A DNA stretch of 64,000 nt from Protonemura montana (lineage: Eukaryota; Arthropoda; Insecta; Plecoptera; Nemouridae). The stretch spans positions 5,704,001 to 5,768,000 of the forward strand of contig OX387606.1 of the NCBI GenBank assembly GCA_947568835.1. Reading direction: 5' to 3'. The notes beneath the pieces were generated by a model. The model made no database searches, was not told where the DNA came from, and saw only the letters and a list, made by a program, of their open reading frames with translations. Below are positions 23,046-35,782 of this stretch, piece by piece; position 1 is the first letter of the stretch, and each line of letters begins with the position of its first letter. The position numbers and the translations under genes were made by a program.

Positions 23046-26000
23046 ATGCTGATTGCAGTATTGCTTGGGTTTATTTCGATCGTATGTGTTTTGCTGTACA
23101 GTGACGTGCGGAAACCTGCTGGCTTTCCTCCAGGTAAGCATAAGTTACGTCAATCAATATCACATCAAATTCTTGTGTGTGGGGCATCATGGATAGACAA
23201 TTCATCAAGCAGCTTCACTATCATAATCTGCTTGGTAGGGCCAGCCTGGCTTCCGGTCCTGGGCAACTACGTGTTGGTCCGGCAACTTCGTTCATCGCTG
23301 GGCTTCTACCATCTGGTGTGGTCAGCGCTGGCCAGATGCTACGGCCCGGTCGTTGGGCTGCGGCTAGGCCTGGATCGTATTGTGCTGGTCACTGGCCGGC
23401 AAGCTGTGCAGGACGTGCTGGGCAGGGATGAGTTTGATGGCCGACCAGACGGCTTCTTTTTCCGTCTGCGTACGTTCGGTGAAAGACTTGGTAAGGAAAC
23501 AAGGTTTTCTGACTCTGTTCCTTCATGGCTCATTAATTTCAGTGTGAAAATTTTTGCTGTCTAATTTTTGGCTTGAAGTTCTTGATTTGCTAAAGGATAT
23601 TTGTTTTGTATTTAAAAATCAGATATAAATGATGAATGGGCTCTTAGTTAGGGAAACCTTTAAAGTATATAAGTACCTAGTTCATATCATGATATATTAC
23701 AACAGTTCCTAACAATATTTCCATAAATTGGTCCATGTGCAACTTATTTTTGAGTGCTTATCTCGTTTCTTTTACCAATTCCACAAATCTTGTCTTTAAG
23801 GCATCGTGTTCACCGACGGCCCACTCTGGCAAGAACAACGTCGCTTCTGTTTGCGCCACCTGCGCAAGTATGGCTTTGGCCAACGTTGCATGGACGAGCA
23901 GATCGAAACCGAGGCAGCCGCATTGGTCGCATGCCTGCAAGAACGCTGCCACAAGCCCATTCAGATGAACGACGCTTTCGACATTTGTGTCCTCAACAGC
24001 TTGTGGTCAATGATCGCTGGTGAACGTTTTGCTCTTGACGACGCTCGGCTGGCACAGTTACTGGAAATCGTACACGAGAGCTTTAGGATGCTCGATATGT
24101 CGGGCGGCTTGCTCAACCAGATGCCGTTTGTGCGGCATTTTGCGCCAGAAGGGTCTGGATACACTCAGCTCATAAGCATATTGAATCGCATGTGGTGGTT
24201 CCTTGAGGTATGGTTCCTTAGGTACATATGCTCAACTACATGGTGACAAAAAATCGACTTCCTTTCTTTTAAACTAGACAAAGCATTCTTGTTCTTTCCT
24301 TCACAGTAGCAACTGGATCCATTAAAATGCCAAGATATTTATTGTCATTTAGATACAATTTTTCCATACATTGCGATACAATTTTCACAATTTCAATGTG
24401 CGCTTTCAGGATGACTTAAATACTTTTCAAGTAAATTCAGGGTTTTCCTGCAAAGTTATAGGGATAAATTAGAAAAAATGTACGATGTTTATAGATCAAT
24501 TTAATAAGAATTATCAATAAGATTCATCATGATCGGGGCTACTAAGGTTTTATTTTACTTTACAGAATACCATCGCTGAGCACCGCAAAGCTTACACCCC
24601 TGAAGTCTCACGAGATCTCATCGATTCGTTTCTTTTGGAAATGAACAATGATAAAACCAGTGGAACTTCATTTACACGTTGGTTTCTTCAAATATCTGTT
24701 AAAAATAGTTTTTACAAAATTGCAGCATGTTGCATGTTTTTTTTTTACAAAAAATAAAATAACCTAAAAATTAGAATAAGGGTGCAAGGGTAAAGAATCC
24801 TTAAGTGGGCAATGCTTGGGGCTTTCATAAATGATTGAAAATAAAACCGAAGATATAACGTGATATAACCATATATGAGATGCAAGAAGAGATAAAAAAA
24901 CTTCCTCTTGCAGACAGTCAGCTTATGTCCTTGTGCCTGGACCTGTTCATGGCGGGCTCGGAAACTACGAGCAACACACTGGGATTTGCAGTGCTATACG
25001 TCATGCTCCACCCAGCAGCGCAATCGCGGGCACAGGCCGAGCTAGACTCTGCGGTGGGTCGCGACCGCCAACCGACATTCCGCGATCGCTTGCACACTCC
25101 GTACGTGGAGGCGCTGCTCATGGAAGTACAACGCATCGCAAGCATTGCGCCTGTTGCAGTCCCTCATCGAGCCGTCAGGGACACTGTCTTGTGTGGACAC
25201 ATCATTCCCGAGGTATACTTGCGCTGGAAGTAATCGGGCTCGAAATTGTTCTTGTGCAGGTGACATCCATTTTATTGATATTATTTCAACTTCAATTTGC
25301 TTGTAATTGAAATTAGAAAAAAATAAAAAACATATCATCTAATTGAAATCTCAGTTGTAAAATTCAACTTGTTAAAACAATTTCTTTTCTCGTTTTGACA
25401 CTTTTTTTGACACAGTTTTCGAGGTCTTGAGAAGCCAACAATGCAATAAGCAAATTTCAGTTCAATAAGTTTTCTGTAGAATATAAATGTAATTTTTTAG
25501 TTTTTATTAGAATAGTAAATCTCATTAATTTTTAACTAATTTAGTGTCCTTTTTTGTTGTCCTCACAGGGTTGTACCCTGCTGGTGAGCATCTGGAGTGT
25601 GCACATGGACAGCGACCACTGGGGCGACCCACATGCGTTCCGGCCCGAACGCTTCCTTGACACCAATGGGAAACTCCTGCAGGACGACTGGTTCATTCCG
25701 TTCGGAATAGGTATGTTCTTATGGGGCTCTCATCTTTCACGTCCCTGTTTTTTTTTCTACTTGCCATTTTCAAAACCATTTTCTAAAGAGAACTTTAATG
25801 TACTTTTGACTCTAAATCTTTAGTTTGTCGTCATGTTCCACTGTGGTTCCACATGTTGTGCAGTGATATCTGCATGATATTTACAGTTGACACTAATGTT
25901 TTATCGCAGGGAAGCGTCGGTGTTTGGGCGAAACGCTGGCCAAGTCCAGCCTGTTTGTCTTCTTTGCATCGATCCTCCACAATTTCACGATCGCGCTGCC

Positions 26001-26091
26001 TCCAGGCTTCGCGGCTCCCACAACCGATGGCTTTGATGGCGTCACGCTATCTCCAAAGCCGTTTCTGGCACAACTCACTCCCAGGATCTAA
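23046..26091 (+). CDS. Cytochrome P450, CYP2 clan (P450-1), complete, 493 aa
   Basis: Seven exons join in frame: 23046-23133, 23239-23490, 23801-24207, 24566-24677, 24914-25212, 25569-25710 and 25910-26091 (TAA), 1482 nt in all. P450s of this clan are ER-anchored haem monooxygenases that oxidise endogenous or foreign lipophilic compounds with electrons from P450 reductase. Visible marks, in order: an N-terminal hydrophobic anchor ([16 protein letters not shown]), the PPGP hinge split by intron 1, WxxxR of helix C (WQEQR), the I-helix AGSETTSN, ExxR as EVQR, FRPERF, and the haem loop PFGIGKRRCLG with the Cys ligand. All intron phases agree with P450-2, but two introns present there (between its exons 3/4 and 6/7) are absent. 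The exon 4 donor (GTTGGT) is weak. The sequence recalls the insect CYP303/304/305/15 group, but the family and substrate are not assigned. It is tail to tail with P450-2. Confidence 0.93.
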
Positions 26092-26863
26092 GCTGCCACT
26101 GCTGTTTCTCAGGTCTAAGTACTGTTGGTTTAAGGTACCATTTAACAAGCGTTGCAGATGACTAATATATAAAGCTAGTGTTGCCAATCTAAGCATTGGA
26201 TTATTTGTAATGCCAATTTGTGAAATGAAGGGTCTGTCCCCAATTTCTGCACAATTTGAATTGTATGTAGTTATGGACTTGTTAATTTTTTAGATTAACC
26301 TATGTTTAAAGTAACAAATATCTGCATTTATTATTTATTGTCATATCTATATTAAACATTTCATAACACCAGTTTAAGGCCTGTCTAAGCCTGTTGAATA
26401 TAATAATGCAATCACTAATAATTATAACACTAAAATATCCACTAAACCATGGTAATATTGTGAAACGATGCTATAAGTCCTACGGCGCAGTCAAAAGAAC
26501 GGACAGAACAACCTACAGAATAAAATTAAAAATAAATGTTTACTGCTTACATATAAAATACATTTTAAATATGTTCACTTAATATTTTAAACATAAGAAA
26601 TGAACAAGATTTTAACTGGACTGCCTGGATCACTCTCGCTCAGAAATTACCTCCTACTAAAAAAAGCCTGTCCAAGGTGTTTTTTTGTGTGTGTGTTTCC
26701 AACTTGATTAAACAGTTTATACCAACCCAAATATATAATTAAAGATAGTATTTTGTTCCCTGGTGCCCCAGGGAAAACAATGTGAAGCCACTACAACCCT
26801 CTTAATCATCCATGAGTGCTATTGAGTTGAGAATACTGCTAACGAGAGAGAGCACCCAATCAT
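26092..26863. other. Tail-to-tail spacer between P450-1 and P450-2
   Basis: AT-rich, 772 bp, holding both 3'UTRs. The part from about 26,235 onward resembles the 3' flank of P450-3 (about 40,630-41,040), so the duplication that made P450-3 included it. Confidence 0.7.
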
Positions 26864-29800
26864 TCATGCAGGAAAAGTCCTTGGAGTGAGGATTGCTTTG
26901 TACGGTTTTGGTGAAAGCGTGATACCCGCATTTGGAATGACAGAAGGGAGGTCTTGACCTGGCACAGCCGATATCTTGAACTGTTGCACAAGACCAGCAA
27001 AGAACACGAAGATACAGTTTTTGGCCAAAGCATCTCCGAGGCACCTTCGTCGTCCTAGAAGGATTGGAAAAAGTTATGAATACGCTTATGTTTCTGAAAC
27101 TAGAGCGATGTTTTTAGATTTTGGATGAAATGTGAAAGCTCACCTAAGCCTAATGGCAAGAGCCAGTCGTTCCCAACCAGTTTGCCATCAGCGTCTAGAA
27201 ACCGTTCAGGCCGGAAGTTTTCTGGATCGCCCCAATGCTCTTGGTCCATGTGGACGGACCACAAGTTCATCAGAACAGTTGAATTCTGAGGAATTTGATA
27301 AGAAATTATAAGAATTGGCATTTTGAATCATTGGAATCAAAGTGACTGTGAATATTCACAGCTTTGTCATTCTCCTGCTTGAAGATCTGCCATTCTTATC
27401 TATTCACTGAAATACTCTCAAATACGCCATGTCCAATCAGTTCAACATGTTCAAAAGAATTCAAGGTAGGTTGGAGTTCTCTCCTAATTTCCTCTGCAAA
27501 CTATCAATGTACCTTAGGGATCCTATAGCCCAACAGCATAGTGTCTCGTAGCGTTCTGCGCGGGCCCAAAACAGGTGTCATTTGATACAACCGCTGGACC
27601 TCCATCAGTACTGCTGCCGTGTACGGCAAACTAGAATTGTGAGAAAAACTTGGATGTCAAGAGTAGAGTGGTTCAGAATCATGACTTGAGTTGGTGATGC
27701 CGGCAGATGGTTTAAATCTTTTGTGAAAGACAAAATATGAAAGTAAATACTTGCCAAAATGTTGCCCTGTATTACAATATTTACTAACTATAAATTAACT
27801 TATACATAAATTAACTTAACACATATATATATAAATAACTATTCTATAATTTAACAATTATAACTCATAGTAGTCATAGTTAAGCTCCTAACTTACAGAA
27901 ACAGCTGACTTTACTGTATGTAATTGGTTGTTGCCATAGCAATTAATTTAACTTCCACTTTGTCTAGGAGTTCAGAAAATTGTAACACTAGGCGCGTTAT
28001 TTCAACAACAGCCGTTTCCTGTCGTACCTTCCCTGCTGACTGAGTGTGGGAATGCATTGGCTACCAATAACAGAGTCAATCTCCCGGTGTACTCGTTGCT
28101 GGATTTCAGGATGCCGCAGCATCATCAGGAACGCAAAGTCTATCGTGTTGCTCGTCGTCTGTGATCCAGCGATGAACATATCCAAGCAAATCATCACCAG
28201 CTGGGCCTCTGAAACAATTTGCAGCAGGCGTTGGGGTGGAACTTTTCATTGTAAGCACTTTAAATAACGCTCAAGATTGTTCAAAAACTTTTCTTACCAG
28301 TGAAGTTTGTATCTTTTCCTTTCGCTGCATACATTTCGTGAAGAAATGCATCAATCAGGTCGTTGGTGACATTAGGGTCATAGTTTTCTTTGTGCTCTGA
28401 TATGCTTTTCTAAACAGAAAACATTAAATTTTGCTGCGATCATTTTATCATTTTATCAAAGAATCAATGGTTCTTCTTCTATCCTATATGAAAGATTAAG
28501 TTAATAATTCTAAAAAATCACCACACAAAAGAATATTGTTTCACAATTATCTTCAAAGCCAAAGTGAATGGACGGTTTAATGCCGGCTGTGTAAATTGCA
28601 TATGAGCAACTGTGTTTTTTTTTAGGTTTTGTAGGCATATAAATCCGCGTGAAAATCTTACCATAAAGAGTTGTCGCAAATCGTGGTTGATCCTGAGCAG
28701 TAGAGAGTAGCCTGTTCGTTCAGGGGCTATGAATCGTAGCCACGGCATCTGACTCAGCAACCCCCCCGCTACGTCAAAAGTCCTGCCGCGCTCCGTCAAC
28801 AGTCCCAACAGTTGTTTCAGACCCTGTAACCGGTTATTTTATTACTTGCGTTCAGTAGTGAGAGATGAGTTAGCTTAAAACAAAGTATTTTTGTAAAAGG
28901 CAGCCCCAACCCCAAAAAAAATAAGTAAAATGAGGCAGAGATTTGGGAGGGGGGTTGGGAGAATACTGTACAGACACTGAAAAATGTGTGATATGAAGAG
29001 GCTTGATGATAATGATGATCGATTGATGATGGTGGCTATATGTGCAGTCGGCACTTAGCATTTTAGTTGTTTTGTTTCCATCAGATATCTGTCATGGGTA
29101 GACCATAGCTCTGTGGATCTGCGATTGCATTGTCCGCTAATCGTTTGGGTACGAAAAATTAAAAAATATATATATAATTTTAAGTGTGAAATCAAAAAAC
29201 TTGGAAATACAAATGCCGTTATGCTCGAGACATGAGTTAAGCAGGAAATAAAACCAAATTCTTACCATCGGATCTTGCGCCCAAGTACCAAGGTAATATT
29301 TCCCTGCTTTCTCGTCGTAGATGTGGTTGTAAATCAGCAATTTATGCATTCCAAAAAACAACGTCGCTACTAACCACAGGCGCCCTCATGATTTGAATCT
29401 CGTCCGGGAGAATTATAGCGTCCTCGGAGCTTAGCTCCAAGTTTCCTAACAGGTGTCGCTTTCCTTCAGTATCCAACAAGTGCCCCCAAAGGCAACGTTG
29501 TTAGAGCATGGAGTTGGATAGTGATCTATGGTTACCTATGAATGGTAGACCCAACCTTAGTGATCCATGGTTACGTTAGGTCTTTCACTATTTGCCACGA
29601 TCTAACGCGAAAATGCAGGCCCGATTGGAGGAACGCCGATCGAACCCCGTTGCCCGAACACGGGTCGCCAGGGTCTTTTATTTTACTGATATAAACAAAC
29701 ACTCGGTCGAGTTAAGACGCACCTTTGCTTGTACTACCATCATTAGCCTAAAACCTGGCGTGAAGTATGGCTGGCAGACTTGGCAGCAATATTTTATTTT

Positions 29801-32800
29801 TGTACGTTTATATTTAAAATGTAGCTCTAGGCTTCACCTCTATGCTATGCCTGACAGCTGCAAGGCTACACCAATTAAACCAATTACGCGCATAATTACA
29901 TAAGGGCGTGCAGTCGGTCCTGAGATTCGTAGCAAAATGAAGGCCTAAAAAATGGTTTGTTGTCAAGTCCTAGACCTTGCTACCAAGCTCTCAAGTTCTA
30001 GAGCTAGCCGCCACAAACAAGTTGTGAACTGTAATTGTGATTGACAGCACATTTTAGATGTCCGCAACTTTAAAAAAAAATATCAGGTTTAAAATTACTG
30101 TAGACGCACTAATTGAATGGTCAAGCTGAAATTGCTTTAACTATCACGAAAAAAAAATAGTTGAGTCGTTCGCACCAAGGGCACTTGAAATCCCCAAACA
30201 AAACTTGGCTTTTTCGAGCATTTGCGATTATTTTGGGTGGCAACCGGCAATGGGACGGAAGGAAGGGGACGGTACTATAACTTCATATTATTTAGTGTAA
30301 CATGGTGGCCTCCCATCAAATTCTGATCAAGACTTAGCTATGTTGCATCCATGATCGTCAATCAGTGCTCAAATAAGATTGCTTGTTTAGATTCAAATTC
30401 AGGCTAGACCGTGGCACACGGCAAACGTGATAACAAAAACAATTAACAGTACAAACAGACATAATAAAAAATAATAGTACACATTTTTTGCAAAAAGACA
30501 GCTCGGCATTATGTTGCATTCCGTCGGCGACTTAATGGGCAGTAGCAATGCTTCGACGACCTGCAGTTAAAAGGATTAGCGTGTAGCACCGGGGGATCTG
30601 ATCCCGGCTCGGCCGTAATTAACGTGAGAGTAAAAAGGAGTTTCAAGTTTCACTGTAAGCTTATAAACTAATTGTTTTTTAATGGACACTTTTGATGAAC
30701 GTTGGCAAGTAAAGCGCATTGGCAGTAAAAAGTACCGAGATTATGGAAACCACTCACTTGATCTAGTAGCCCGAACCGATAGCCGGCCGTCATCGCCCAG
30801 ATGACGTTAATCACACTTGGTGCTAGATAGTCCCGAAGACTGACCCCCGCCGGGCCGTCTGCATGCAGCAGCGCCGTCATCTCACCCAGCTCCACCTCCA
30901 CCTTGTGCTCCATCGACAGCTTGCCAAAGCCTAGCTGTCGCAGATGGCGCACGACAAAGCTGCGCTGCTCGCGCCAGAACGGCCCGTCCGTGAACGAAAC
31001 GCCTACAACCATTCGCCAACGATGTTTGTGGGCATACTATTGAAGTTGGAACAGTTCTCGGGTACAGCTTCACCTGCACAGTCTTGTTGGTGCATTTTAT
31101 TTATTTATTTATTTATTTTTACCCATGAATAAGAGGCGAAGTCAACCGACTACAGCACCAAAAACGCGTGCTTCGTCGTCGTCCGTGTTTCTCCACAGGT
31201 ACTTCTTCTTTCAGAGTAAAGCATTGCCTCTTTTCCTACCTATCTTTCAAAGAAAATAAGCGTGGGATGGCGGCCACCCATCTCAATACTAAAACTTAAA
31301 CTCTGCAAGGGTGGTACCTTAGAGAAAATAATACGGGTAGGGTAGAGCCGTACAGTCTGTGTTAAAGTTTCTGTCAACTTTGTGGACCTTCTGTGGCATC
31401 ACACCATGATCGCAGCAGTCGTTTGGGGTGCCAGCAGCTAGCGATTGCGGGATTTTTGTGGCACTGCCTAGGAACTACATGACTACCTTACCGACTCGGC
31501 TCAGGCTATGTCAGAAAATTCGATATTTGTGAGCCTGTCGGCGGGATCGCAATTGCCAGGTAGCGAAAAGGGTGTGCTATTTTTAGAAGCGGGTAGCGAC
31601 CATTCTGTTCACCAGTCCCGAGTATCGTCGTGAGACGATACCAAATCAACTCTAATGTTTACATGGACTCTGTGACTTGAAACAAGGAAATCCATTTCAT
31701 CCTTGTCGATGGTTACTTTTAATCTTAAGAGATTTTGAACATCAGGCTCATTCAGGTTCTTTACTTGTAAGTGTAAAGTGGAATTTAATCTTTGACAGCG
31801 GTATTTTCTTTCTGCAACTAATTGTTTAAAAACAATCTAAATCTGAAACATTTTCGTAGGTTTCTGGATGACGTTTTATTTTTAAGTTTTATGCTATAAA
31901 ATTGCGACTTATGAAATATACAATCAACAGAAATAATCCGATCCCTTCAGTTGCTGTCACAAATTATTGCGAATTAGTTTTTCTATGTGCAGGAAACATA
32001 AAGTATGCCCGAGGCAAAGGTGAAAAAAGAATTCCTTTTGTTTCTTCCGAGCAGGTATTCGACGCGAACCAGTGTTGTTTATCCAACTGACTTGTCGAAG
32101 CGACAGGACAGGGTAAATGTGTTCGATTTGTGTTCAATTTGTGTTCGATGACTTCGACACTCTTATAAACTGCATTGCAATGATGGCTACCAAAAGCGAA
32201 TCAACTGCCGAGTCGTTGGATTGCGATCGAATCCACCACGAGCTCGAATCATCGAAAACAAACACTCAATGGGATCTTGGTTCAAGCGAGCAGTGAGGAG
32301 GAAATAATAACCCTCTGCTTCCAAATCATTCAACAATTCAAGGATGGCGCGGATGGTATTTCTGAGCCCTACGAAGCAAGGGGGATAAAGCCTGTCCCGC
32401 GATGTCCGCTTACACACCACCCAAGTATTAATGAATTCAGGAGCATTTTCTAAAGTGTTCCGAGCAATCCGATTTTTCTTAGATATAGCACAATTATAAT
32501 GGTTCGAAACCAAGATAATTGAGCTGTTCAGTGCGTCAAAGAGATTATTGAGGATGCCTATGAATTTAGCAGTGGACGATGCAGTTCTCGATTTTAACTC
32601 TCCGGTCCCAATCAACGTGTTTATCAACGCCGCCGTTGACCCCGAGAGCGCTTGGACAGCCAGTTTCACAGACATTCTGTTAAATTTATTAGGTGCAATG
32701 TGTCGAGTGCTTAACTTAACATTGCCTCTAGCCAAGTTTGATCCCTGGTCTATGACATAAGCATCTCGCACATCGCGCCAAGACACTTGCTAGACAACAC

Positions 32801-35782
32801 CGTCTAGCGCAACAAAGAAATCTTTGCTGCTCAAATTGTTTCTGATGCTTTTGAACAAATGTGGCACGTCGTAAAGAGCATATATTTTACGACCATTTGG
32901 GTGTTTGAAAAATTGTTCGCCAAGCTCCAGATTCAACTTCTTCATTAGAGATTGGTTGTTCGGCCCCTGGTCACATGTGCAAGCACGAACGACCGCACCC
33001 GCTTCAAATAGGGCCGTGATATTTTGTTTCACTAATTTCAACATATCATCCCCAGACACATTTGTGCCAGCCACAGAAAATGCCAAGGGCATCTTGTAAC
33101 TAAGATTAAGGCCACGAATCATAAATACAAGAATATATGATCCAGAGGTCGCCTTCCTACCTAATTCACCCAAATCTTCGAAACCTTCAATCAAGTCCTA
33201 TCGAGGGGAATATTGCAGATCTCTCTTAATCGACATTTCGTCGAAAACAAGAACGCACTCGCGCTAACAGGGGACATTTGGGCCATCTTTTCGCGCAGCT
33301 TTGACATCAGCGATGCGCATAGACCTGGCTGCAAGTCCAACTCACTGAGCCATCTCTCAATTGTAGACTTGCCCGGCAGATTGAAATCAAACCTCTCCCT
33401 TAAATCTGAATACAAGCCAGGGCTCTTGTAATGCATGGCCAGTGCGAGCTGTTTTTCAGCAGAAGTCCATTTCTGCGTTTTCTTATGCAGCAATTGCATT
33501 TTGAAAAACGTGTGCACGTCAGGAGGCAAAAACGAAGCGGAAGCTAATGCTGCATCCTCTCTTGACAAATCAAGAATCATTGAATGTTTATTCTTCCAAT
33601 ATACCGCCTGGCTTTTGCTACGCTTTACCGCTAATTTAGCGGCTCCCAAATTCTTCATCAGCTTACGCTTTCGAGGTGTAACTGGTGATTTAATATGGTT
33701 CCAATAAAAAAATCTTATCATCTTAACAAATCGCATATTCAGTTAACAAAATGCATCAAATGTTGGGAATAAGATTGACTCCACAAATAATTAAATATAT
33801 CTGTTTTATGAACAGGAGTACGTTTTGACGCATTGTGAGTAAAGGTCGCTTTTACCGAAACCACTCTCAGCTAGTATTTGAAAACGCAGGTAAAACGGGG
33901 CCTAATATTTCGCTAGCCTGCTAAGCAAAAAGATTACACATGTTTGTGATTCTGAGTTTCTAAAAATAGTAAACCTTTCGAGCCCACCAGATGTACCTGG
34001 CTCGACCCAAAGAATTTATTTCTTAGTTAGCCTCAGGCACGTCGATAAAGTAGTCAAAAAGTTACTAGCAATCACCGTTTGGCGCTACCGTCGAATACTA
34101 CGCCCTAGCGTCATACCAGAACACTAGCATCAATCGGTCAGAAACTCGCCCTATCCTTATACAGCTCTACCCTACCGTATTATTTTCTCTAAGGTGGTAC
34201 TGTCACCCCTGGAGCGCGCTCTAGGCAGGTTCGTGTTGGTGTCGGGCCGATGTGGGACGTGCACTGGAATGTATACTTTGGTCCGGCGGAGCCCATGACG
34301 ACAGGAAATGACATTTGTTGAAAGGTTGAATAGATGTTGGTTGGGTTAGCATTTGACCGAGTGTACCATATATCTCATTCCCAACCCCTCACGTTGCAGT
34401 AGCATATAAAATAAATTAGGTCTTACGAGTACCCATGTTCTTTGGTGTGATCGTTCTCACCATGTCTGGAGCCCATCGAGCGCAGACGGATGAAAAATGT
34501 GTCCGGCCGTCCCTCGAACTCCTCACGCGTCAGCACCTCCTTGACGACGGGAAAAGTCGAGGCGACCACAACCTGCTCCCCGCCAAGCTTTAACCCCAGA
34601 AGCGGCGTTGCGAAGTCTTTGGCCAGCTGAGTTAGCGCCAGATGCTGAGCGCCGAGTTTGCGCGACAGATTCCTCAGAAGGCGCACATGTCCCACCAAAG
34701 GCGTCCATCGGGGACCTAGGGGCAAGTATAAGGTGAGAGGCGAAACAGACAGGAAATTATAGGTGGTTGACATGTCATGCAATTTTCTGCAGATATATGA
34801 TATTAGATTTTCCTTTTAGTAACATGAAAGAAACAGCTTCTAGTACCCCTCAACCATTCAAAAAAAGTTCCATTGAGCCTCGGTCTGCTTGTATCTATGG
34901 TGCACTGCTAAGATAGCGCAAGCTTGATGTTTTCATGAGCTCCCAAACATGAAAAATTCATGTGCGATCATCATTACTCTCTCTTTGGTGCGCCCTCTCT
35001 TGAGCTCTCTTGGTTCCCAGTGGTCAGCGAACTATTTTTGTTCAGATAAGGACACCGTTTCTAATCCAATTCAGTGAATGTCTCCCTGCCTCATGCCTAC
35101 TAATTTGCTGCCAAAGTGTAGATGTACGCTAAGCAGATTTCTGAATTTGGCCTCAAATTATTATTATTTTAGAGCAGCTGTCAGACGCTTGTTTTACTGT
35201 TGTGCAGCATCAATAACACAACTTTTTACATGTTTATGGTGTATTTTAGACAAAGATTAGAACCAAAATGTTTTTCACAAAACGGTGGATCTCAAAAATT
35301 AGGGAAAAGTGCGCCAATTGAGTGCCACTTTTCTAGAGAATTTAACTTAATCGACCTCAAAGACGATTTCTGCCCGAGTCATGGGACCAAAAGATCATGC
35401 AATCAAAGATCCCAAAACATCGCTACGCTCATTTTACAACGAAACTCAAATTGCGATTGCGACGCTCTAGTGGGATTAGATTCTAGAAACCTAGCAAGGG
35501 AAAGATTTCCCTTCATCAATCCTCCACCATACAGGAAAATCGTTCGAAACATAGAATAAACATTGTTTCTGCGCAATACACACACGTTTGCTTAAAGTAA
35601 TAGGAAAATGCCCATATGTATTGGTACAAATTATCCACAGTTCCCAAAATGTTGCCCCTGAGGCACCACAACCCACTAGTTTGACACTAACCTGGCGGAA
35701 ATTTGTGCGGTCTGGCAGCTTTCTTGAGCGCGAAGACCAGCGCTACCATCGAGGCCAGCAGCAGCAAGATCGTGGTCAACAT
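26864..35782 (-). CDS. Cytochrome P450, CYP2 clan (P450-2), complete, 498 aa
   Basis: Nine exons on the minus strand (5' to 3' on that strand): 35782-35692, 34715-34461, 31002-30758, 28823-28662, 28409-28298, 28208-28028, 27630-27513, 27285-27144 and 27054-26864 (TGA). They total 1497 nt without stop or frameshift, and every junction has GT/AG and matching phase. Motifs: membrane anchor (LTTILLLLASMVALVFAL), PPGP, WREQR in helix C, AGSQTTSN in helix I, EVQR (ExxR), FRPERF and haem Cys in RRRCLG. The usual Phe at the start of the haem loop is Leu (PLGLGRRRCLG, codon TTA at 27154-27152); the sister copy P450-3 keeps TTT. Intron 2 is lengthened by a P-like transposon (31,318-34,192), so the gene spans 8.9 kb. 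It should be an ER monooxygenase, substrate unknown. The Leu change may lower activity. Confidence 0.92.
29592..29700 (+). repeat. Dispersed repeat fragment (copy A), intron of P450-2
   Basis: Shares blocks with 37112-37260 on the opposite strand (TTTGCCACGATC and CGAACCCCGTTGCCCG). The similarity is also visible in one translated frame (RxQLExxxxNPVARxxVxR). It is probably a fragment of an interspersed element; the family is unknown. Confidence 0.5.
31318..34192 (-). mobile_element. P-element-type DNA transposon (degenerate), about 2.9 kb
   Basis: The ends form inverted repeats: CTTAGAGAAAATAATACGG plus TAGGGTAGAGC at the left (from 31318), and the reverse complement at the right (about 34160-34192), with a 1-nt indel. 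The element is flanked by GGTGGTAC on both sides (31310-31317 and 34193-34200), an 8-bp target duplication as expected for the P superfamily. It encodes a broken P/THAP9-like transposase on the minus strand. It sits in intron 2 of P450-2. The same intron in the sister gene P450-3 lacks it and is only about 0.44 kb long, so insertion followed the duplication, or the element was lost from the other copy. Confidence 0.85.
32187..33736 (-). pseudogene. P-element-type transposase, inactivated
   Basis: Three adjoining minus-strand reading frames, 33736-33191, 33194-32790 and 32786-32187, match successive parts of P-element/THAP9-like transposases: a leucine-rich or coiled N-terminal part with a helix-turn-helix-like stretch, the RNase H-like core with the GTP-binding insertion (CDQGPNNQ; YALYDVPHLFKSIRNNL), and the C-terminal region (LNQDPIECLFSMIRARGGFD) ending at a natural stop. 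The first and second frames are offset by a frameshift near 33,192. The second and third share a frame but are divided by an in-frame TAG at 32790-32792. A THAP zinc-finger domain, usual at the N terminus, was not recognised upstream. The enzyme would cut and paste DNA in the nucleus; this copy should be dead. Confidence 0.82.
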
